Assembly: GCA_020283715.1 (NCBI GenBank)
Contig: JAIQCW010000132.1
Coordinates: forward strand, 1 to 61,541
Length of the DNA: 61,541 bases
Origin: Cytauxzoon felis
Lineage: Eukaryota; Apicomplexa; Aconoidasida; Piroplasmida; Theileriidae
Direction: 5' to 3'
A program made the translations under genes and the position numbers. The notes under the pieces were generated by a model that did not search any database, was not told where the DNA came from, and worked only from the letters and a program-made list of their open reading frames with translations. Within the stretch, counting starts at the first letter, position 1. Every line of letters starts with the position of its first letter. Positions 21,288-33,528 of this stretch are shown one piece after another.

Positions 21288-23967
21288 CTAATTTAATGAA
21301 GTATACAATTGCATATCATTCGCCATTATCATACCATTCCAACGAATCTCCGCCTCCTTTGATAACTTATTATACTCATCAACACTGTAATATATATATA
21401 TATATATATATATTAAGAAATGTAACAACTCCACCTGAGGTTACAACCACTATCTTCTCCACTCGTCGTTCTTTTGTCTTGCAGACAGCTTATCCACCTG
21501 AGGTCTTTCCTGCCGTCAGCTCTTCTATTTACTTATCTCTAAAGAGTATAGCCACTCCCGGAGATCGTGGCAGAGGTGTAGGTAGTGATATAACCTCAAG
21601 TGGAATACCCGCAGCTGATCTCAGGGAAGCGAAGGGGGAAGTAATAGAGAAGGCCGCCACGGCGAGTGGAAGACAAGGTTGTAACCTCGAGTGGAAGTCT
21701 GTTCTTTCGGGTTAACATATTTTCTGTTCTTCCGGGTAGAATTCCTGTTCTTAGGGGTTAACATATTTTCTGTTCTTCCGGGTAGAATTCCTGTTCTTAG
21801 GGGTTAACATTATACCCGAAGCTGATCTCAGGGAAGCGGAGGGGGAAGTAAATAGAGAAGGCTGTCTGCAAGACGAAGAAAGGTGGGAGTAGAAGAGGGA
21901 ATGTAGTGATTGGACCTCAGGTGGATTGTAATGATTAAGTTATATAAGCTTACTTTTCGTAAATTTGTCGATTGGTTTCTTCGATTGTATCATATTGGTG
22001 TTGTGAGAGATTTTCGATTTCTACGAATGTGATAGAATCGGCTAGATCATATAGATTAAAGTTATGATTATTATTTGCATCTTTAAAATTGATAATAGAA
22101 TTACCTTCAAGTAATTCATTGGGTATAGTAATAATATTATCAGATGTTGGTGTATCATTAATAGATAATAATGATTTAAATATAGTAATATTACGTATAA
22201 TTTTTTTATTACCTTTTGTATCTTTAATAAGCATTGATAATTCAGCAAATAATCCAATAGCATTATTTTTAGCTTCATGTGATGATATTACAATTATTAA
22301 TTGTTTATCATCAATTAATGATAATGTATTATACATCTTCCTCTCTAAATCATTTTTTATATCATCAATAGCCCATGGTGCTAATATATATATAGGATTC
22401 ACAATATAAACATTTAATGCACCCAATTCCTTAATATTAGATATATTCAAATCATTCTCAACAGCAGACATATATGATATACATAAAACACAAGAACTAT
22501 ATACCGTCTTCTTCACCTCCTTAGTCTTACGCTTCTATTTTTAAAATATTTATATAACACAACAATACATCATGCCATTCCATCTGAGGTCTTTCCACTA
22601 GGCGTGGCGCCTCTTCTATTTATCTCCCCCTACGCTTCCCGTAGATCAGCTGCGGGTAGCCCACTTGAAGTCTGTTATTCCGGGTTAATATTGCCACGAT
22701 CTCCAGGAATCCGAGGGAAGATAAATAGAAGAAGCCACTACAGCAGTGGAATGAAGAGTAGGACTGTAACCTCAGGTGGATAATATTAGTTTAATATATT
22801 CTCTGTGATGGTGGATAACGTACCTTTTGTGTAGATGTGGTTGATATAGATTGTTGTGTATTGTTAAATGATTCCAACTTCACCAAATATTTATTAAAGT
22901 CCTCTAAATCACCCTATACATATAATATCAATGGAATTATAGTTATTTTTATATGCTGAAATGAAACCAGTAATTATGGACCTGAGGTCGTCCTGCCGTC
23001 AGCTCTTCCTTTTACTTCCCCTTCCAGCTCCCGTAGATCAGCTACTGGTTCCACTCGAGGTTACATCCTCACCACCTTCATCATTGCCACGATCTCTGGG
23101 AGTGGTATACTCTTTAGAGATAGCTAAATAGAAGAGCTGTCTGCAAGACGAAGAGAGTTGGATTGGACCTCAGGTGGAGAGCCAATATAGTAAAGACTTT
23201 TGTATTCACGTAACTTACATTAATGTATGTATCATACAGCCATTGAATGCTGATGCATGGTATTTTATCGGTAAGTGTTAGTAGTGCAGGATCGATGTCT
23301 TTATCAAGTGACCGACAAAGTAGAAAATAGGTGGTGCCTGAGACTTCGACTACTGTATTGGTGATTATATATTGATATAATGAAACTAACGGTCATTTTT
23401 AATATCGTTGTAGTGTATAAATTTGAATCCACAATGTCTGATGAATCTAATTAATGTGTCTAGATTATATTTGATATGTTTGGTTGGCTTAATGGCCTTC
23501 TTTAGGTCATTTATGAATGATGCACCAATTATTGAAAGTTTTATATTGGAATTTATGAATTTAAGACAATAGAATGTCCTATTGGCTTTAAAAATTGGTA
23601 GAATATCAGTATTATAGATAACATTATCACGATTACAGCTATATAACCAGATGGGCGTAGTGAATTTGTAATCTAGTACGTGTAATGGTCTTATATCATA
23701 TCCTAGACCATAATTACAAATATAATAATCGATTGTTTCTATAAATTTGGTGTCTAGATTTTTATTTGGATATTTAACGATATTGGCACCTCGACTACTT
23801 AAAGTAGTGATAAGACTGATGATGAGTTCTTTACCACTTTTTATTTCATCTTCAAATCCTAATAAACAGATAATTTTTTTATTCCAGAGGCCATTATCTA
23901 CATCATTATACCATACATTTTCATTACGATATACAGCTTTATATATTGAATCTATACGTGAATCCAT
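21288..23967 (-). CDS. BRCT-domain protein (tandem BRCT-like N-terminus)
   Basis: Exons 23967-23391, 23352-23219, 22913-22824, 22534-21954 and 21384-21288 have consistent phases and give 492 residues. The first BRCT-like unit runs from KKIICLLGF to FTTPIWLYSC and the second from TFYCLKFI to CISIQWLYDTYIN; both end in the conserved Trp-Leu helix. A low-complexity linker with a basic KRKTKEVKK patch (possible nuclear signal) precedes a C-terminal alpha/beta region I do not recognise (LIIVISSHEAKNNAIG). Tandem BRCT domains bind phosphopeptides in DNA damage signalling, so a nuclear repair or checkpoint role is likely but unproven. Three of four introns hold HS elements; the fourth is 38 nt. The ends of the BRCT units are assigned by eye. 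Confidence 0.72.
21430..21925 (+). repeat. HS element copy 19, extended (intron)
   Basis: Core A, core B, then about three TTCTTCCGGGT/TTCTTAGGGGTTAACAT units (21700-21810), a second core B and cap. Antisense in the last intron of the BRCT gene. The longest intronic copy with one orientation. Confidence 0.9.
22577..22770 (-). repeat. HS element copy 20 (intron)
   Basis: CCACTAGGCGTGG cap, core B, a degenerate CCGGGTTAATA unit and a hybrid right arm that changes from a core A-like to a GGAAT-type core. In a BRCT gene intron. Confidence 0.85.
22979..23178 (-). repeat. HS element copy 21 (intron)
   Basis: Core B, inverted core A (slightly shortened), GTCTGCAAGAC cap, final ACCTCAGGTGGA at 23167-23178. 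In the BRCT gene intron between exons 2 and 3. Confidence 0.9.
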
Positions 23968-24105
23968 TTGAAGATTGTATGATTAATAACATATTTACAA
24001 TTATGGATTTGAATATCTTGGAATATCATAGATGATAATAAATTTAACCCTCCAATAGAATCTTATTACACATTTATTAGTATATAAAATTTATAGCCTT
24101 CTAAA

Positions 24106-25860
24106 ATGAAGAGACATTATGAAGATGAATCTTTAGATTTAATTGGACGTTCAGCAGCTGAAAGATCTTTAGATAGATTTTATAATCGTCAAAGATCTAA
24201 ATTGAAAGATAAAAAGGATGGATTGAAGATATTAAATCAAAATATAATACCATTTCCAGAAAAAAAAGTTGAATATAAAATTAAAGAGGAAAAATTTGAT
24301 AAAGAAAAGAAGAATTTGAAAGAGATTTTATCAGATATTTTAATAAAACATTTACCATCTAAGAGTAAATTTATAAAAAGTTTAAGATTATTTACTAAAT
24401 TATCACGTGCATATTTTGAAGGTTCATATAAAACAGAAGTAGAAGATATATCTTTTATGGATTTTTTTAGAGGTTTTTGTAAAGTAAATGAATTGTATAT
24501 TAAAGAATATGCTGGTATAATACCAAAAGATTTATTAGAATTGAAAGAGGTATTAATAGATTTTATAGATATGTTAGAGATTGTAAAAGATATAAAAGAT
24601 TTTAATTATACTGAAGATGAAATATTATTCTTAAGATATTTAAATACAAGTATTAAATATTCTGTTCAATTGTGGTATGAAACAGATCCATTTATCTTTC
24701 ATAAAATTGTATCTGAATTATCACAACTTTTTAATATCTTAGAAGCTGATGTTAATGAATTAAATGATATTAACAATAATTCTAATCAAATCAATGAATT
24801 AAATGATGTTAGTCAATCATTAACAACAAATGTATCATGGGAAGTACCATCGAAGAATGATTTAATAACATTAGAATTAAGAGCATATACAAGATGTTTA
24901 AGTGTAGTATTCACATTCTATCAATTCCAATGGGCAAAATCATCAATCGAACCACTGTTTCAAAGAATATATCTCAAAAGGTATGTAATATCAAAAGTTT
25001 TATATCAATATCGTCTTCGACCACATCATTACATTATACACTCTTTTCGTCTTGACGTCTCCACCTGAGGTACCATCCAACTCTCTATTCGTGTTGCAGA
25101 CAGCTCTCCACTCGAGGTTACAACCTTGTCTTCCACTAGGCGTGGTGCTTCCTCTATTTAGTTGTCCCTTCGCTTCCCTGAGATCAGCTACGGGTAGTCC
25201 ACCTGAGGTCCAATCACTAATTCCACATCTTCATTTTTACCTCTAAAATTTGAAGGAAATCCTGAATTTCTGGAGAAACTACTGAAGATTGTGGAATGAA
25301 TATTGGTTGTAATTTACATCTCAATACTTCATTGAAAAGGACTTTGATGATTGTATTGAGTTTAAGAAACCTCACTTCATTCCAATTTATATTCATTGAG
25401 ATATCCTTAGAAACATAGATTACGTCACTTTGGACTTATCTCATCGAAATAAGGCTATAACCTCAAGTGGAACCTGGAAGCGATCTACGGGAGCTGGAGG
25501 GGGAACTAAATAGAGAAGGCACCACGCCTAGTGGAAAGACCTCAAGTGGAATGCCTAGTTGAATGAGAGTAGGATTGGACCTCGGTGAAGAGCTAACGGC
25601 CAGATGAAGTGAGACGTATTGTACATTGGATTGAAGTTTTCTTTTGATATATGTGATATTATAGACTGGTATTTGATGAGTCGGATCAAGTACGTATATC
25701 GCAATGGCAATCGTATATAAATGCAAATCGTTCGCGATCATCAAAGATTATATCGGTACAGAAGATCGGTGAAGCGAATTTCCAAGTTAAAGATGGTAAA
25801 GAAGAAAAAATCGTCAGTACACACGGATCACAAATATGGTGCCAAAAACAACAAATTTAA
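24106..25860 (+). CDS. Hypothetical conserved-looking protein, Lys/Glu-rich and helical
   Basis: Exons 24106-24980 and 25665-25860 join in phase 2 and give 356 residues. The N-terminus is charged (RSAAERSLDRFYNRQRSKLKDKK), followed by a long predicted alpha-helical body (LKEILSDILIKHL, ELKEVLIDFIDMLEI). The C-terminal exon has a beta-rich end (SKIISVQKIGEANFQV, KIVSTHGSQIW). There is no signal peptide, membrane segment or catalytic motif, and I do not recognise the family. The intron is 684 nt because it holds HS copy 22 with an R unit. Codon use matches neighbouring genes. Confidence 0.7.
25059..25592. repeat. HS element copy 22 with R unit (intron)
   Basis: Inverted core B arms around an R unit (about 25215-25450, minus orientation). 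The right arm carries the AGC/GCT-type core and a CCACGCCTAGTGG cap. Confidence 0.9.
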
Positions 25861-25910
25861 TAAACATAATATATTATCTACTCATTCATTTTACCATTAT
25901 CATTACCTCC

Positions 25911-26171
25911 ACCCAATGTCCAATCCAACACTTCTTCCACTCGGCGTGGAGCCTCTCCACCTGAGGTCGTCCTGCCGTCAGCTCTTCCAATTATCTATCT
26001 CTAAAGAGTAAAGCCACTCCCGGAGATCGTGGCGGTGAAGAAGGTGGGGATGTAATGAAGGGTAGTACTGTAACCTCAAGTGGAACCCGTAGCTGATCTC
26101 AGGGAAGCGGAGGGGGAAATAAATAGAGAAGCTGTCTGCAAGACGAAGAGAGTTGAATTGGACCTCTGTGG
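25911..26171 (+). repeat. HS element copy 23 (intergenic)
   Basis: CCACTCGGCGTGG and CTGCCGTCAG caps, core A, core B and GTCTGCAAGAC cap, ending in a degenerate ACCTCTGTGGA. It lies between the convergent hypothetical gene (+) and adenosine kinase (-). Confidence 0.9.
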
Positions 26172-26292
26172 AAAATCAAGAAGAATTAAATAATAGTATA
26201 ATGTGATATATATATATATATATATACGAACACTAACAAAATCACATTGAGATTTAGTGTGAGATATTTACAGATAATTTTTCACGTATAAA

Positions 26293-27342
26293 TCATTTAA
26301 AATCTGGTTTAAAATCTGGGCAATTGCATCCTCGTTGTTGTATGATAAAATAAGCCGCGTAATGTCCAGCGGCAATACAATCATCTAGAGGTTTCTCTTG
26401 TACACACTGCGATAGGAATCCTCCTATAAATGCATCACCTGCACCACATGTATCAACAATTTCTTTTTCATCTATTTGTATAACTGGATATAATTTGACA
26501 CCTTCTACAGTTGCTACTATAGTATCATGAGGTCCACATGTTACAACAACGACTCTCTCGCTCTTTCTATTCTCCTTCGGTAATTCTCTTAACCATTTAG
26601 CGACATCCTCCAGGTTATCAGATGGGTAATCAAAAGCTTCAGCATATGCTTTCGCTTCACCATCATTACCGAAGATGAAATTGGCATACTTCAATACATC
26701 CAATATGATATCCTTGTGAAGTTTAGCTAGGTATGGTGCTGATAAACTCAATAAGAATGGCTTATTAGTTTCAGCAGCATATTTACCAACTCTGAGAATG
26801 GAATTTGGGGATGTGTTTAGAAAATAACAACACATAAGATAATATTCAGCCTCTTCTACCAATTTCCAATTCTCTGGTAAATCTAAATGCTTCTCTTTAT
26901 CGTAATGAAGTGCTGCACCTAATTTTGTAACCATTGAACGGCTTTTACCGGTCATTAATACAGCACATCTACCTGTCGGTACATTATCAACTTCATAAAA
27001 GCGCGCATTAATATTACGACTTTCAGCGTCTCTTTTTATGATATCACCATATTTATCTTTACCGATACATCCAAAATATGTACTGACTTTTACAGGAGTA
27101 TTCAACATCCATTGAAATACTTTTAAAGTATTGAATGCGCTACCTCCTGGATGATAAGTTATGTTATACTTTTCAACCAATTCATCATATAAATTAGAAT
27201 GTTTTTCATCAGCTAAAATCTGATCATCTCTCTTCAATCCATACTTTGCCAAGAACTCATCATCTACATCTACCAACATGTCCAATAACACCTCACCTAC
27301 ACCAAATAATATGTTCTCTCTAAGTCTTACCTCATCCTCCAT
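26293..27342 (-). CDS. ADK: Adenosine kinase (pfkB family)
   Basis: A single uninterrupted exon of 349 residues, the usual length for eukaryotic adenosine kinase. Family landmarks: FGVGEVLLDMLV near the N-terminus, HPGGSAFNTLKV (PfkB signature 1 region), YFGCIGKDKYGD, and DTCGAGDAFIGGF (PfkB signature 2 with the catalytic Asp). It converts adenosine plus ATP to AMP, a central purine salvage step in parasites that cannot make purines de novo. Cytosolic, with no targeting signal. It has no intron and no HS element. Confidence 0.96.
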   Translation of the reverse strand: MEDEVRLRENILFGVGEVLLDMLVDVDDEFLAKYGLKRDDQILADEKHSNLYDELVEKYNITYHPGGSAFNTLKVFQWMLNTPVKVSTYFGCIGKDKYGDIIKRDAESRNINARFYEVDNVPTGRCAVLMTGKSRSMVTKLGAALHYDKEKHLDLPENWKLVEEAEYYLMCCYFLNTSPNSILRVGKYAAETNKPFLLSLSAPYLAKLHKDIILDVLKYANFIFGNDGEAKAYAEAFDYPSDNLEDVAKWLRELPKENRKSERVVVVTCGPHDTIVATVEGVKLYPVIQIDEKEIVDTCGAGDAFIGGFLSQCVQEKPLDDCIAAGHYAAYFIIQQRGCNCPDFKPDFK

Positions 27343-28486
27343 TAGTCACAACTTCTCTTTATAAATCATCATTGAAGGAGGAATGGTGTTATATTTTATG
27401 ATGAAGTTGGAGAGATAAAGTATATTTGAAGTATAGACAATGGAATCCAAATATTAGTCCCGCAGAAGAAGGATAACTTATCACATGAACATCGAAATAA
27501 TTTTACCCAACATTTAATAATTTTTTAATTATTGTTTAAATTCATATATATCAATACATGTTTAAATATTAATAAACTGTAGCAATGAGGATTGAATTCT
27601 TTATCATTAAACATAGCATGTCTATATGCTACATCCTCTATCGATCATTTTCTTTTTATATGATACTATCGTTGGGTAGAATAGAAATGTTTAATTATTT
27701 GTCCAAATTTTCATTATATCCAATACTTTTAAATAATAACTTATATAATACTAGACATTTATATCCCCTATCAATTTTCAGTCAAGATTGTAGCTACTCT
27801 TCTTATTCAGGTCCATTCAATGTCATTCTCTTTCAGATAGCTATTCCAATTACCTCCCCTTCCAGCTTCCATAGATCGCTTCCAGGTACTCCACTTGAGT
27901 TCCAATCCACTAATATTCTGTAAATTAATTTATTATAATTATAATAATTATCTTCTCTTAATCATTTACAACCTTCGTATAATATTTTAATAATTTATTA
28001 ATGTATATATAATTAGTATTATTATAAGTATAATATAGTTGTTACAGTAGTAATAGATCATGTTAGTATATATATAGTATATATATTATAGTTATTATTT
28101 ATATTAATATTTGTATACCTTCATACAACTATACTTCATCCTTCAATTGTATTATTATGTAAGTATATGTTATATTAAAGGAGAAATCATCAATAGACAT
28201 TAATAAAGTAGGGGTAAATAGTGTATTTTACCTACATAATTCTGGGGTATCTGTGGTGGTGATGAGGATAAGACTGTAACATAAGATGGAGATATTTATA
28301 GAGATGCTCAAGATAATTATGAATATATTATAGAGTTATTAAAATATTAACATTAAGTTACAAGTGACATATTATACAAATTGCGATTATAGTTGCCTAC
28401 TTTTGGTACAAAATTAAAATTTAAAAATATTTATCCAAGATACTCTATTGGTTCAAAATTTAAAACTTGGGTACTGTAACTTTAGC
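27343..28486. other. AT-rich intergenic region
   Basis: Contains one partial HS arm (27805-27912) and otherwise only AT-rich DNA with TATATA runs. An open frame at 27585-27923 ends inside the antisense HS arm and has no convincing protein features, so I do not call it a gene. Confidence 0.5.
27805..27912 (-). repeat. HS element copy 24, partial (intergenic)
   Basis: One arm only, with the AGC/GCT-type core and an ACTTGAG end. Caps are degenerate. Probably an old remnant. Confidence 0.7.
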
Positions 28487-29627
28487 CTAATGGACTATAC
28501 CCGAAGATGAGTGATGATGTGTATCATGGAGCTTTAATATACGTTCACACTTTAACTTTGCCTCTTCAACATTAGTCTTCACCTCCTCAACCTCTCTCTT
28601 GATAAACTGTTCAGCCTCAATTTTGATCTTTATTACTTCCGTCATTAATTCGTTCATTTTCCTTTTCCTCATTCTCATCTGACATAGATGTGTCTCAAAA
28701 ATCAATTTCATGATCTCCATATGTAAAGTTACCTCTAGAAAATTTGTCCCATAATTCTTCAAATTCAGATCTATCTATACCCTTCCATTCATCATTTATT
28801 TTTTTAAAATAAAATTTGTTCTTATTACGGAACTTATCATCATAAAGTTTAACCAGTAATGTAACGTCAGATTTTCTATGAGCAAGAATAACAACTTTAG
28901 AAATTGATTCATTGGAAAGTGGTTCCCACAATGTATATTTAGCGTATGTAACTTTTTTAATTTTATTCTTAGTTCCAGTTAATGGCGTATAATAATACAT
29001 TACTGTATGTGTACCAGTCTGCTTGCCATCACTTAATCTCCCATCAATAAATCTAACAGATACGTCAACAATCACTTCTAATGAATTATCTTTAATAACT
29101 ATTGGTGCTTGTTTGATTAATTCATCATCTGTCGATTGATCAATCTTAACATCAATAGGATCTATACTACGCCATTTATTAACAAAATCATCATGTTCTA
29201 CAGTCATCCATACATTATTGTCTTTATGATATAACTGAATTTTAGAACTGCAACATGTTTCATAGACCAACCTAACTAAAATAGCCTTATCTGTCTTTTT
29301 GTCAGATATAATCATCAAATCCATAGATCTAGCTCCGTCAGGCACTGTACAAATACAAATATTGCCATCTGTCAATTGACCAATTTTGCCAGAACGAATG
29401 AAATATTGATAAATAGTAGTAACCTTGCGAGGATTCTCTATAAATGTATACAATGGACTATGAGGTATCCTTAAATTTACATCTAACGGCATTTGTTTAC
29501 CGGACCCTTGACCGAACCTTTCTACGGGTCCACTAGATTTAGATTGAGTATTATCTTCAGCACAATTAAATAATTTACAGTTTAAAACCACAAGATACAA
29601 TACGATATATGACAAATGCATTGTCAA
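28487..29627 (-). CDS. Secreted FAINT (DUF529)-like protein with frame break near the C-terminus
   Basis: A 310-residue frame starts at 29627 with a signal peptide (LSYIVLYLVVLNCKLFNCA). It contains two beta-rich blocks that end in W-x-x-hydrophobic patterns (NVWMTVEHDDFVNKW and EWKGIDRSEFEELW), typical of FAINT-domain proteins of Theileria-like parasites. It stops at 28695. A different frame continues in phase from the T5 tract (28697-28701, A on the plus strand) to 28487 with a Glu/Lys-rich coiled-coil tail (FIKREVEEVKTNVEEAK). One base fewer in that tract would join them. Either the tail belongs to this protein or it is decaying. It is probably exported or secreted. Confidence 0.65.
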
Positions 29628-30185
29628 TCATCACGATATGTGATGAAAATCACTAAAATTACATAATTAATTATTATGAAATGATACAAAATGCTGAGAA
29701 ACCGCCTATCATATAATTATCGATCTAAATGTGACTTAACCATAGCAAGTATATTTATAGATCTTCAATATTCATATACGCTGGTAAAATTGATAAGAAT
29801 CTATGTGCTACATATAATCAATCGTAACTTGGGCATTATACATAATGTAATTTAAAAATAATCGAAAATGCCCTTGAGCACATACAGCCAGTAACTCACA
29901 TAAATTCCCTTGATAATGACATTAATAATTCATATTTTTAGCGATAAATCACATAATTCATGTACATATCGAATAGGCTAAACTTTATTACGAAATTAAA
30001 ATCTGAGTTTCTTTCTTGAAAAAAGTATATCCTTACTAGTCTTGCAGGATGAATATATATTCTCCAATACAGAAATTCTAAAGATATATGAATATAAATA
30101 TGCTAAATGAAATACAGAGGACAAATGGTAGGCATTAAAAAAACCAAGAGTGCTATCTGCAAAAGGGTACCGGGTATACTATGCA
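29628..30185. other. AT-rich intergenic DNA
   Basis: Upstream region of the secreted FAINT-like gene. No ORF or RNA gene seen. Confidence 0.5.
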
Positions 30186-30552
30186 GTTGTTATCCTTTAT
30201 TTACTTCCCCCTTCGCTTCCCTGAGATCAGCTGCGGGTATAATTACTAATCTCGCGGAGATAAGACCAAAGTGACGGAATCTATGTTTGTCAGGATATCT
30301 CAATGAATATAAAATGGAATGAAGTGAGGATTATTAAACCAAATAGAATCATCAAATTCCTCTTCAATGAAGTATTAACATCAGAATTTCATCCAATATT
30401 GATCCCACAATCCTCGTATGTTTATTTGAAAATGACGAAATCCTGTGAAAATTGGGTAATGAATAGAATAATGTACCGAGGTTGATCTCGGCTAATCCTA
30501 GTGGAACTAAATAGAGGATATACCATGCCTAGTGGGAAGACCTCAAGTGGAG
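30186..30552. repeat. HS element copy 25 with truncated R unit (intergenic)
   Basis: A left core B arm, an R unit from 30240 that stops short of its usual end, then a degenerate right arm with a CCATGCCTAGTGG cap. Confidence 0.8.
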
Positions 30553-30609
30553 GGATGTATGTAATACGAATATTGTAGACTGAACATAGGGCGTAATGGT
30601 GTTTGTTAA

Positions 30610-32163
30610 TTATAAATAATTAAATAATAATGAGATTATATAATGTGATGTTATAAATCGGTTTTGGATCTTGGATAGTATTTTTTGATGATATCTTTTT
30701 TGATTTTTTTTGAGCATATCTTCAGGGAAGGTTCTTAATAGTTCCCAGCATAAATCGAGTGATTGAAAGATTGATCTTCGTTCATATTGGCCTTGTTTAA
30801 GAAATTTAGTTTCAAATTTATCTGTAAATTCTAGATATAATAAATCTTCAGATGATAGAGCTTCTTCACCAATAACAGCTTTCATAGCTCTAGTATCTTG
30901 TCCAATAGCATAATCGGCGTATAATTGATCAGATACTGCTGAATGATCTTCTCTTGTAAGTCCATCACCAATACCACTCTTCATTAATCTTGATAATGAT
31001 GGTAATACATTAATAGGTGGATATATGCCTTTATTATGTAAACTACGATCAACAAATATTTGACCTTCTGTTATATAACCTGTTAAATCAGGTATAGGAT
31101 GTGTAATATCATCATTAGGCATTGTTAATATTGGAAATTGTGTTATACTACCATTACAACCATTAATTCTACCAGCCCTTTCATATAAACTAGCAAGATC
31201 TGTATACATATAACCTGGATAACCTCTTCTACCTGGTACCTCCTCTCTTGCAGCAGATACTTCTCTTAATGCATCAGCATATGCAGACATATCAGTTAAT
31301 ATAACAAATACATTTAATTCCCTATCAAATGCTAAATATTCTGCAGTAGTATATGCTAATCTTGGTGTAATTATACGCTCAATAGCTGGATCATTAGCCA
31401 AATTTAAAAATAAAACAACACGTCCCATTGCACCATTCTGTTCAAAATCTTGACGAAAAAAACTTGCAGTCTCTAAATTTACACCCATCGCAGCAAATAT
31501 TACAGCAAAATTGTCTGGATGCCTATCAAGTACATCTTTACCATCTACTAATCTAGCCTGACGACAAATCTGTGCACCAATCTCATTATGTGGTAAACCA
31601 GCAGCTGAAAATAATGGAATCTTCTGTCCTAATACAACAGTACTCATAACATCAATAGTAGATATACCAGTCTCTAACATCTCTCTAGGATGTACACGAC
31701 ATATAGGATTTATTGGATAGCCATTCACATCAATATAATCATCAGCTATAGTATTAGGACCATAATCCAATGGTACACCACTACCATTAAATACACGACC
31801 TAACATATCCTCACTAACAGGCATTTTTAACACTTCACCCGTCATATCAACGGTACATGTAGTATTATCAATACCACTAGTACCTTCAAACACTTGTACA
31901 ACAGCTACATCACCTCTAACTTCTAATACTTGACCCCTCCTCTTACTACCATCTCCCAAATTAATGTTCACCATCTCAGCATATCTAGGACAACGGGCAT
32001 TGTTCAATATCACCAATGGGCCCTTAACACCGGATATCGTACGATATCGCAAGTTTGGTGTCAGTGTAAAATCCGTAGAAGCAGCATTTGCCAGTGCCTT
32101 AAAGGCCTCCTTTGGATTCAAATCCACAACCTGAGATTTCGACATGACAACGATATCATCCAC
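30610..32163 (-). CDS. VMA2: V-type proton ATPase subunit B
   Basis: A single exon of 517 residues (usual length ~490-515). Landmarks: [12 protein letters not shown] near the start, [32 protein letters not shown] (the degenerate P-loop region of the non-catalytic B subunit), [12 protein letters not shown] and [18 protein letters not shown] subunits alternate with A subunits in the V1 head and bind ATP regulatorily. The enzyme acidifies endosomal compartments and, in piroplasms, probably also acts at the plasma membrane. The last ~15 residues ([11 protein letters not shown]) are not family-typical. No HS element. Confidence 0.97.
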   Translation of the reverse strand: MDDIVVMSKSQVVDLNPKEAFKALANAASTDFTLTPNLRYRTISGVKGPLVILNNARCPRYAEMVNINLGDGSKRRGQVLEVRGDVAVVQVFEGTSGIDNTTCTVDMTGEVLKMPVSEDMLGRVFNGSGVPLDYGPNTIADDYIDVNGYPINPICRVHPREMLETGISTIDVMSTVVLGQKIPLFSAAGLPHNEIGAQICRQARLVDGKDVLDRHPDNFAVIFAAMGVNLETASFFRQDFEQNGAMGRVVLFLNLANDPAIERIITPRLAYTTAEYLAFDRELNVFVILTDMSAYADALREVSAAREEVPGRRGYPGYMYTDLASLYERAGRINGCNGSITQFPILTMPNDDITHPIPDLTGYITEGQIFVDRSLHNKGIYPPINVLPSLSRLMKSGIGDGLTREDHSAVSDQLYADYAIGQDTRAMKAVIGEEALSSEDLLYLEFTDKFETKFLKQGQYERRSIFQSLDLCWELLRTFPEDMLKKNQKRYHQKILSKIQNRFITSHYIISLLFNYL

Positions 32164-32580
32164 TAAAATTTTATTAATAAATACAAAGACACTTGTATTT
32201 AAGACATATCTATAAGTACGAATAAGTTAAAATGTTAAATAAATCATAGAAATATTACTATCATATCCAGTGCGAGCAACCTTTGGTCATCCATACAGGT
32301 AGTACGTTATGAGGCGATATAACATGTATAAGGAATGTTATATATAAATGTAGCAATTACATGTATGTGTTTAATTTGACTATTTCTATTATTGTATTAT
32401 AATATTTCCTGTATAATAGATTGTAAATTAATATTGTATGAGTTTGAGTATGACTTAATATATTAAATCATACTGAAGAATGTTTAATTCATTGTATAAT
32501 ATCAGATTAAATCTGTATTTTTTTATCGCATTTATGTTTTTAATTGTTGATAATGTGTAAATGAAGTTGTTGAATGCAAT
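32164..32580. other. Divergent intergenic region
   Basis: About 420 bp of AT-rich DNA between V-ATPase B (-) and the secreted protein (+); it probably holds both promoters. No specific motif recognised. Confidence 0.5.
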
Positions 32581-33510
32581 ATGAATTGTATTTTATTGTT
32601 GTTTGTACTGTATTCTGTACCGTATGTTAAATGTGCAAAGGAAGGACAATCATTACAATTGCCGGCATACAATAGGGAAGACCATGAACGTATATGTCAT
32701 ACTACTCCTCTTAAGAATGCATTTATATATGTATTTGGGTCAGATTATCCATATAATTATAGTAGAAGTAGGAAACCTATACCTAATGATGACACAAGTG
32801 TGCCTCAACTTAATGCAGCATCAGGTCCTGAAGATGGTTCCAGAGCTGGTGAAGGACGGACCTCAAGTGGAGAGGGCTCCACGCCGAGTGGAAAAGATGA
32901 AGATCTACTTGGATATAGAGATGATATGACTGAAGAAGAATTTAATAAATTATTGAATGATATCATTTTCAAATATAATCCAGTACATGAAACAACTTAT
33001 AATGCTGAATGGGGACATGTATGTTTAACAGAGGATGGTAAACCACCTATAACATCAAATGCAATACATTTTAATATATTTGATGGATTTTTACCAAGTG
33101 GATTAGAATTTACTGATTTAAGAGTGTTATTATTATATACTGTATCTAATGGTTATTATTTATATAAAATTAAATTTGGTGATATGGTTGTTACATTACG
33201 CCCAGATTTAGTGGATCCATCTGTACAATTATTTGAAAATTATGGGAAATTATTAGTTGTACGTATATGTTATTTCCTAAATGGTATATTTGAAAGACAT
33301 GAATATGTAGAAACCAAATATGGTAGCAAAATTTTTCAAAAATCACATGGACGTAGTGTTACACCACCACTACCTAAAAGTAAAGATGGAGAACCTTTAA
33401 CTAAAGAATATATTAATGATTGGTTAAAAAGCCGCTATAAAGAAATCAATAAAACAATGCCACCAATCGTCGAAGAAATCATCGAATATAATGTCGTACT
33501 CACGAGCTAA
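32581..33510 (+). CDS. Secreted protein of unknown function with small HS fragment
   Basis: A single exon of 309 residues. A signal peptide (ILLLFVLYSVPYVKC) is cleaved probably after Cys/Ala 19-20. The mature part has a Ser/Pro/Gly linker containing TSSGEGSTPSG, which is a short HS fragment, then an acidic helix and a beta-rich region (LRVLLLYTVSNGYYLYKIKF, VRICYFLNG) ending in a charged tail. The beta part may be FAINT-like, but I see no clear repeat. The gene has no intron. It is probably exported or surface-located. Function unknown. Confidence 0.75.
   Translation: MNCILLLFVLYSVPYVKCAKEGQSLQLPAYNREDHERICHTTPLKNAFIYVFGSDYPYNYSRSRKPIPNDDTSVPQLNAASGPEDGSRAGEGRTSSGEGSTPSGKDEDLLGYRDDMTEEEFNKLLNDIIFKYNPVHETTYNAEWGHVCLTEDGKPPITSNAIHFNIFDGFLPSGLEFTDLRVLLLYTVSNGYYLYKIKFGDMVVTLRPDLVDPSVQLFENYGKLLVVRICYFLNGIFERHEYVETKYGSKIFQKSHGRSVTPPLPKSKDGEPLTKEYINDWLKSRYKEINKTMPPIVEEIIEYNVVLTS
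32858..32892 (+). repeat. HS element copy 26, minimal (exonic)
   Basis: Only ACCTCAAGTGGA plus a CTCCACGCCGAGTGGA cap, in sense and in frame in a linker. The smallest exonic fragment in the window. Confidence 0.8.
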
Positions 33511-33528
33511 CCTCACCATATACACAAT

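Noticed and set aside
21391..21413. TA dinucleotide run as a regulatory site
   Set aside because: A simple repeat near a splice acceptor; similar runs occur at 26210-26226 and 14083-14098 without any shared context.
27585..27923. A 112-codon ORF as a gene
   Set aside because: The region is AT-rich with no domain, and its 3' third is antisense HS sequence; nothing supports coding.
28080..28110. Possible hairpin or terminator in TATATA-rich intergenic DNA
   Set aside because: AT-rich self-complementarity is expected by chance here and has no supporting features.
30303..30485. A 60-codon ORF in the R unit as a transposon-encoded peptide
   Set aside because: Other R-unit copies have stops and indels at the same places, so no conserved reading frame exists.
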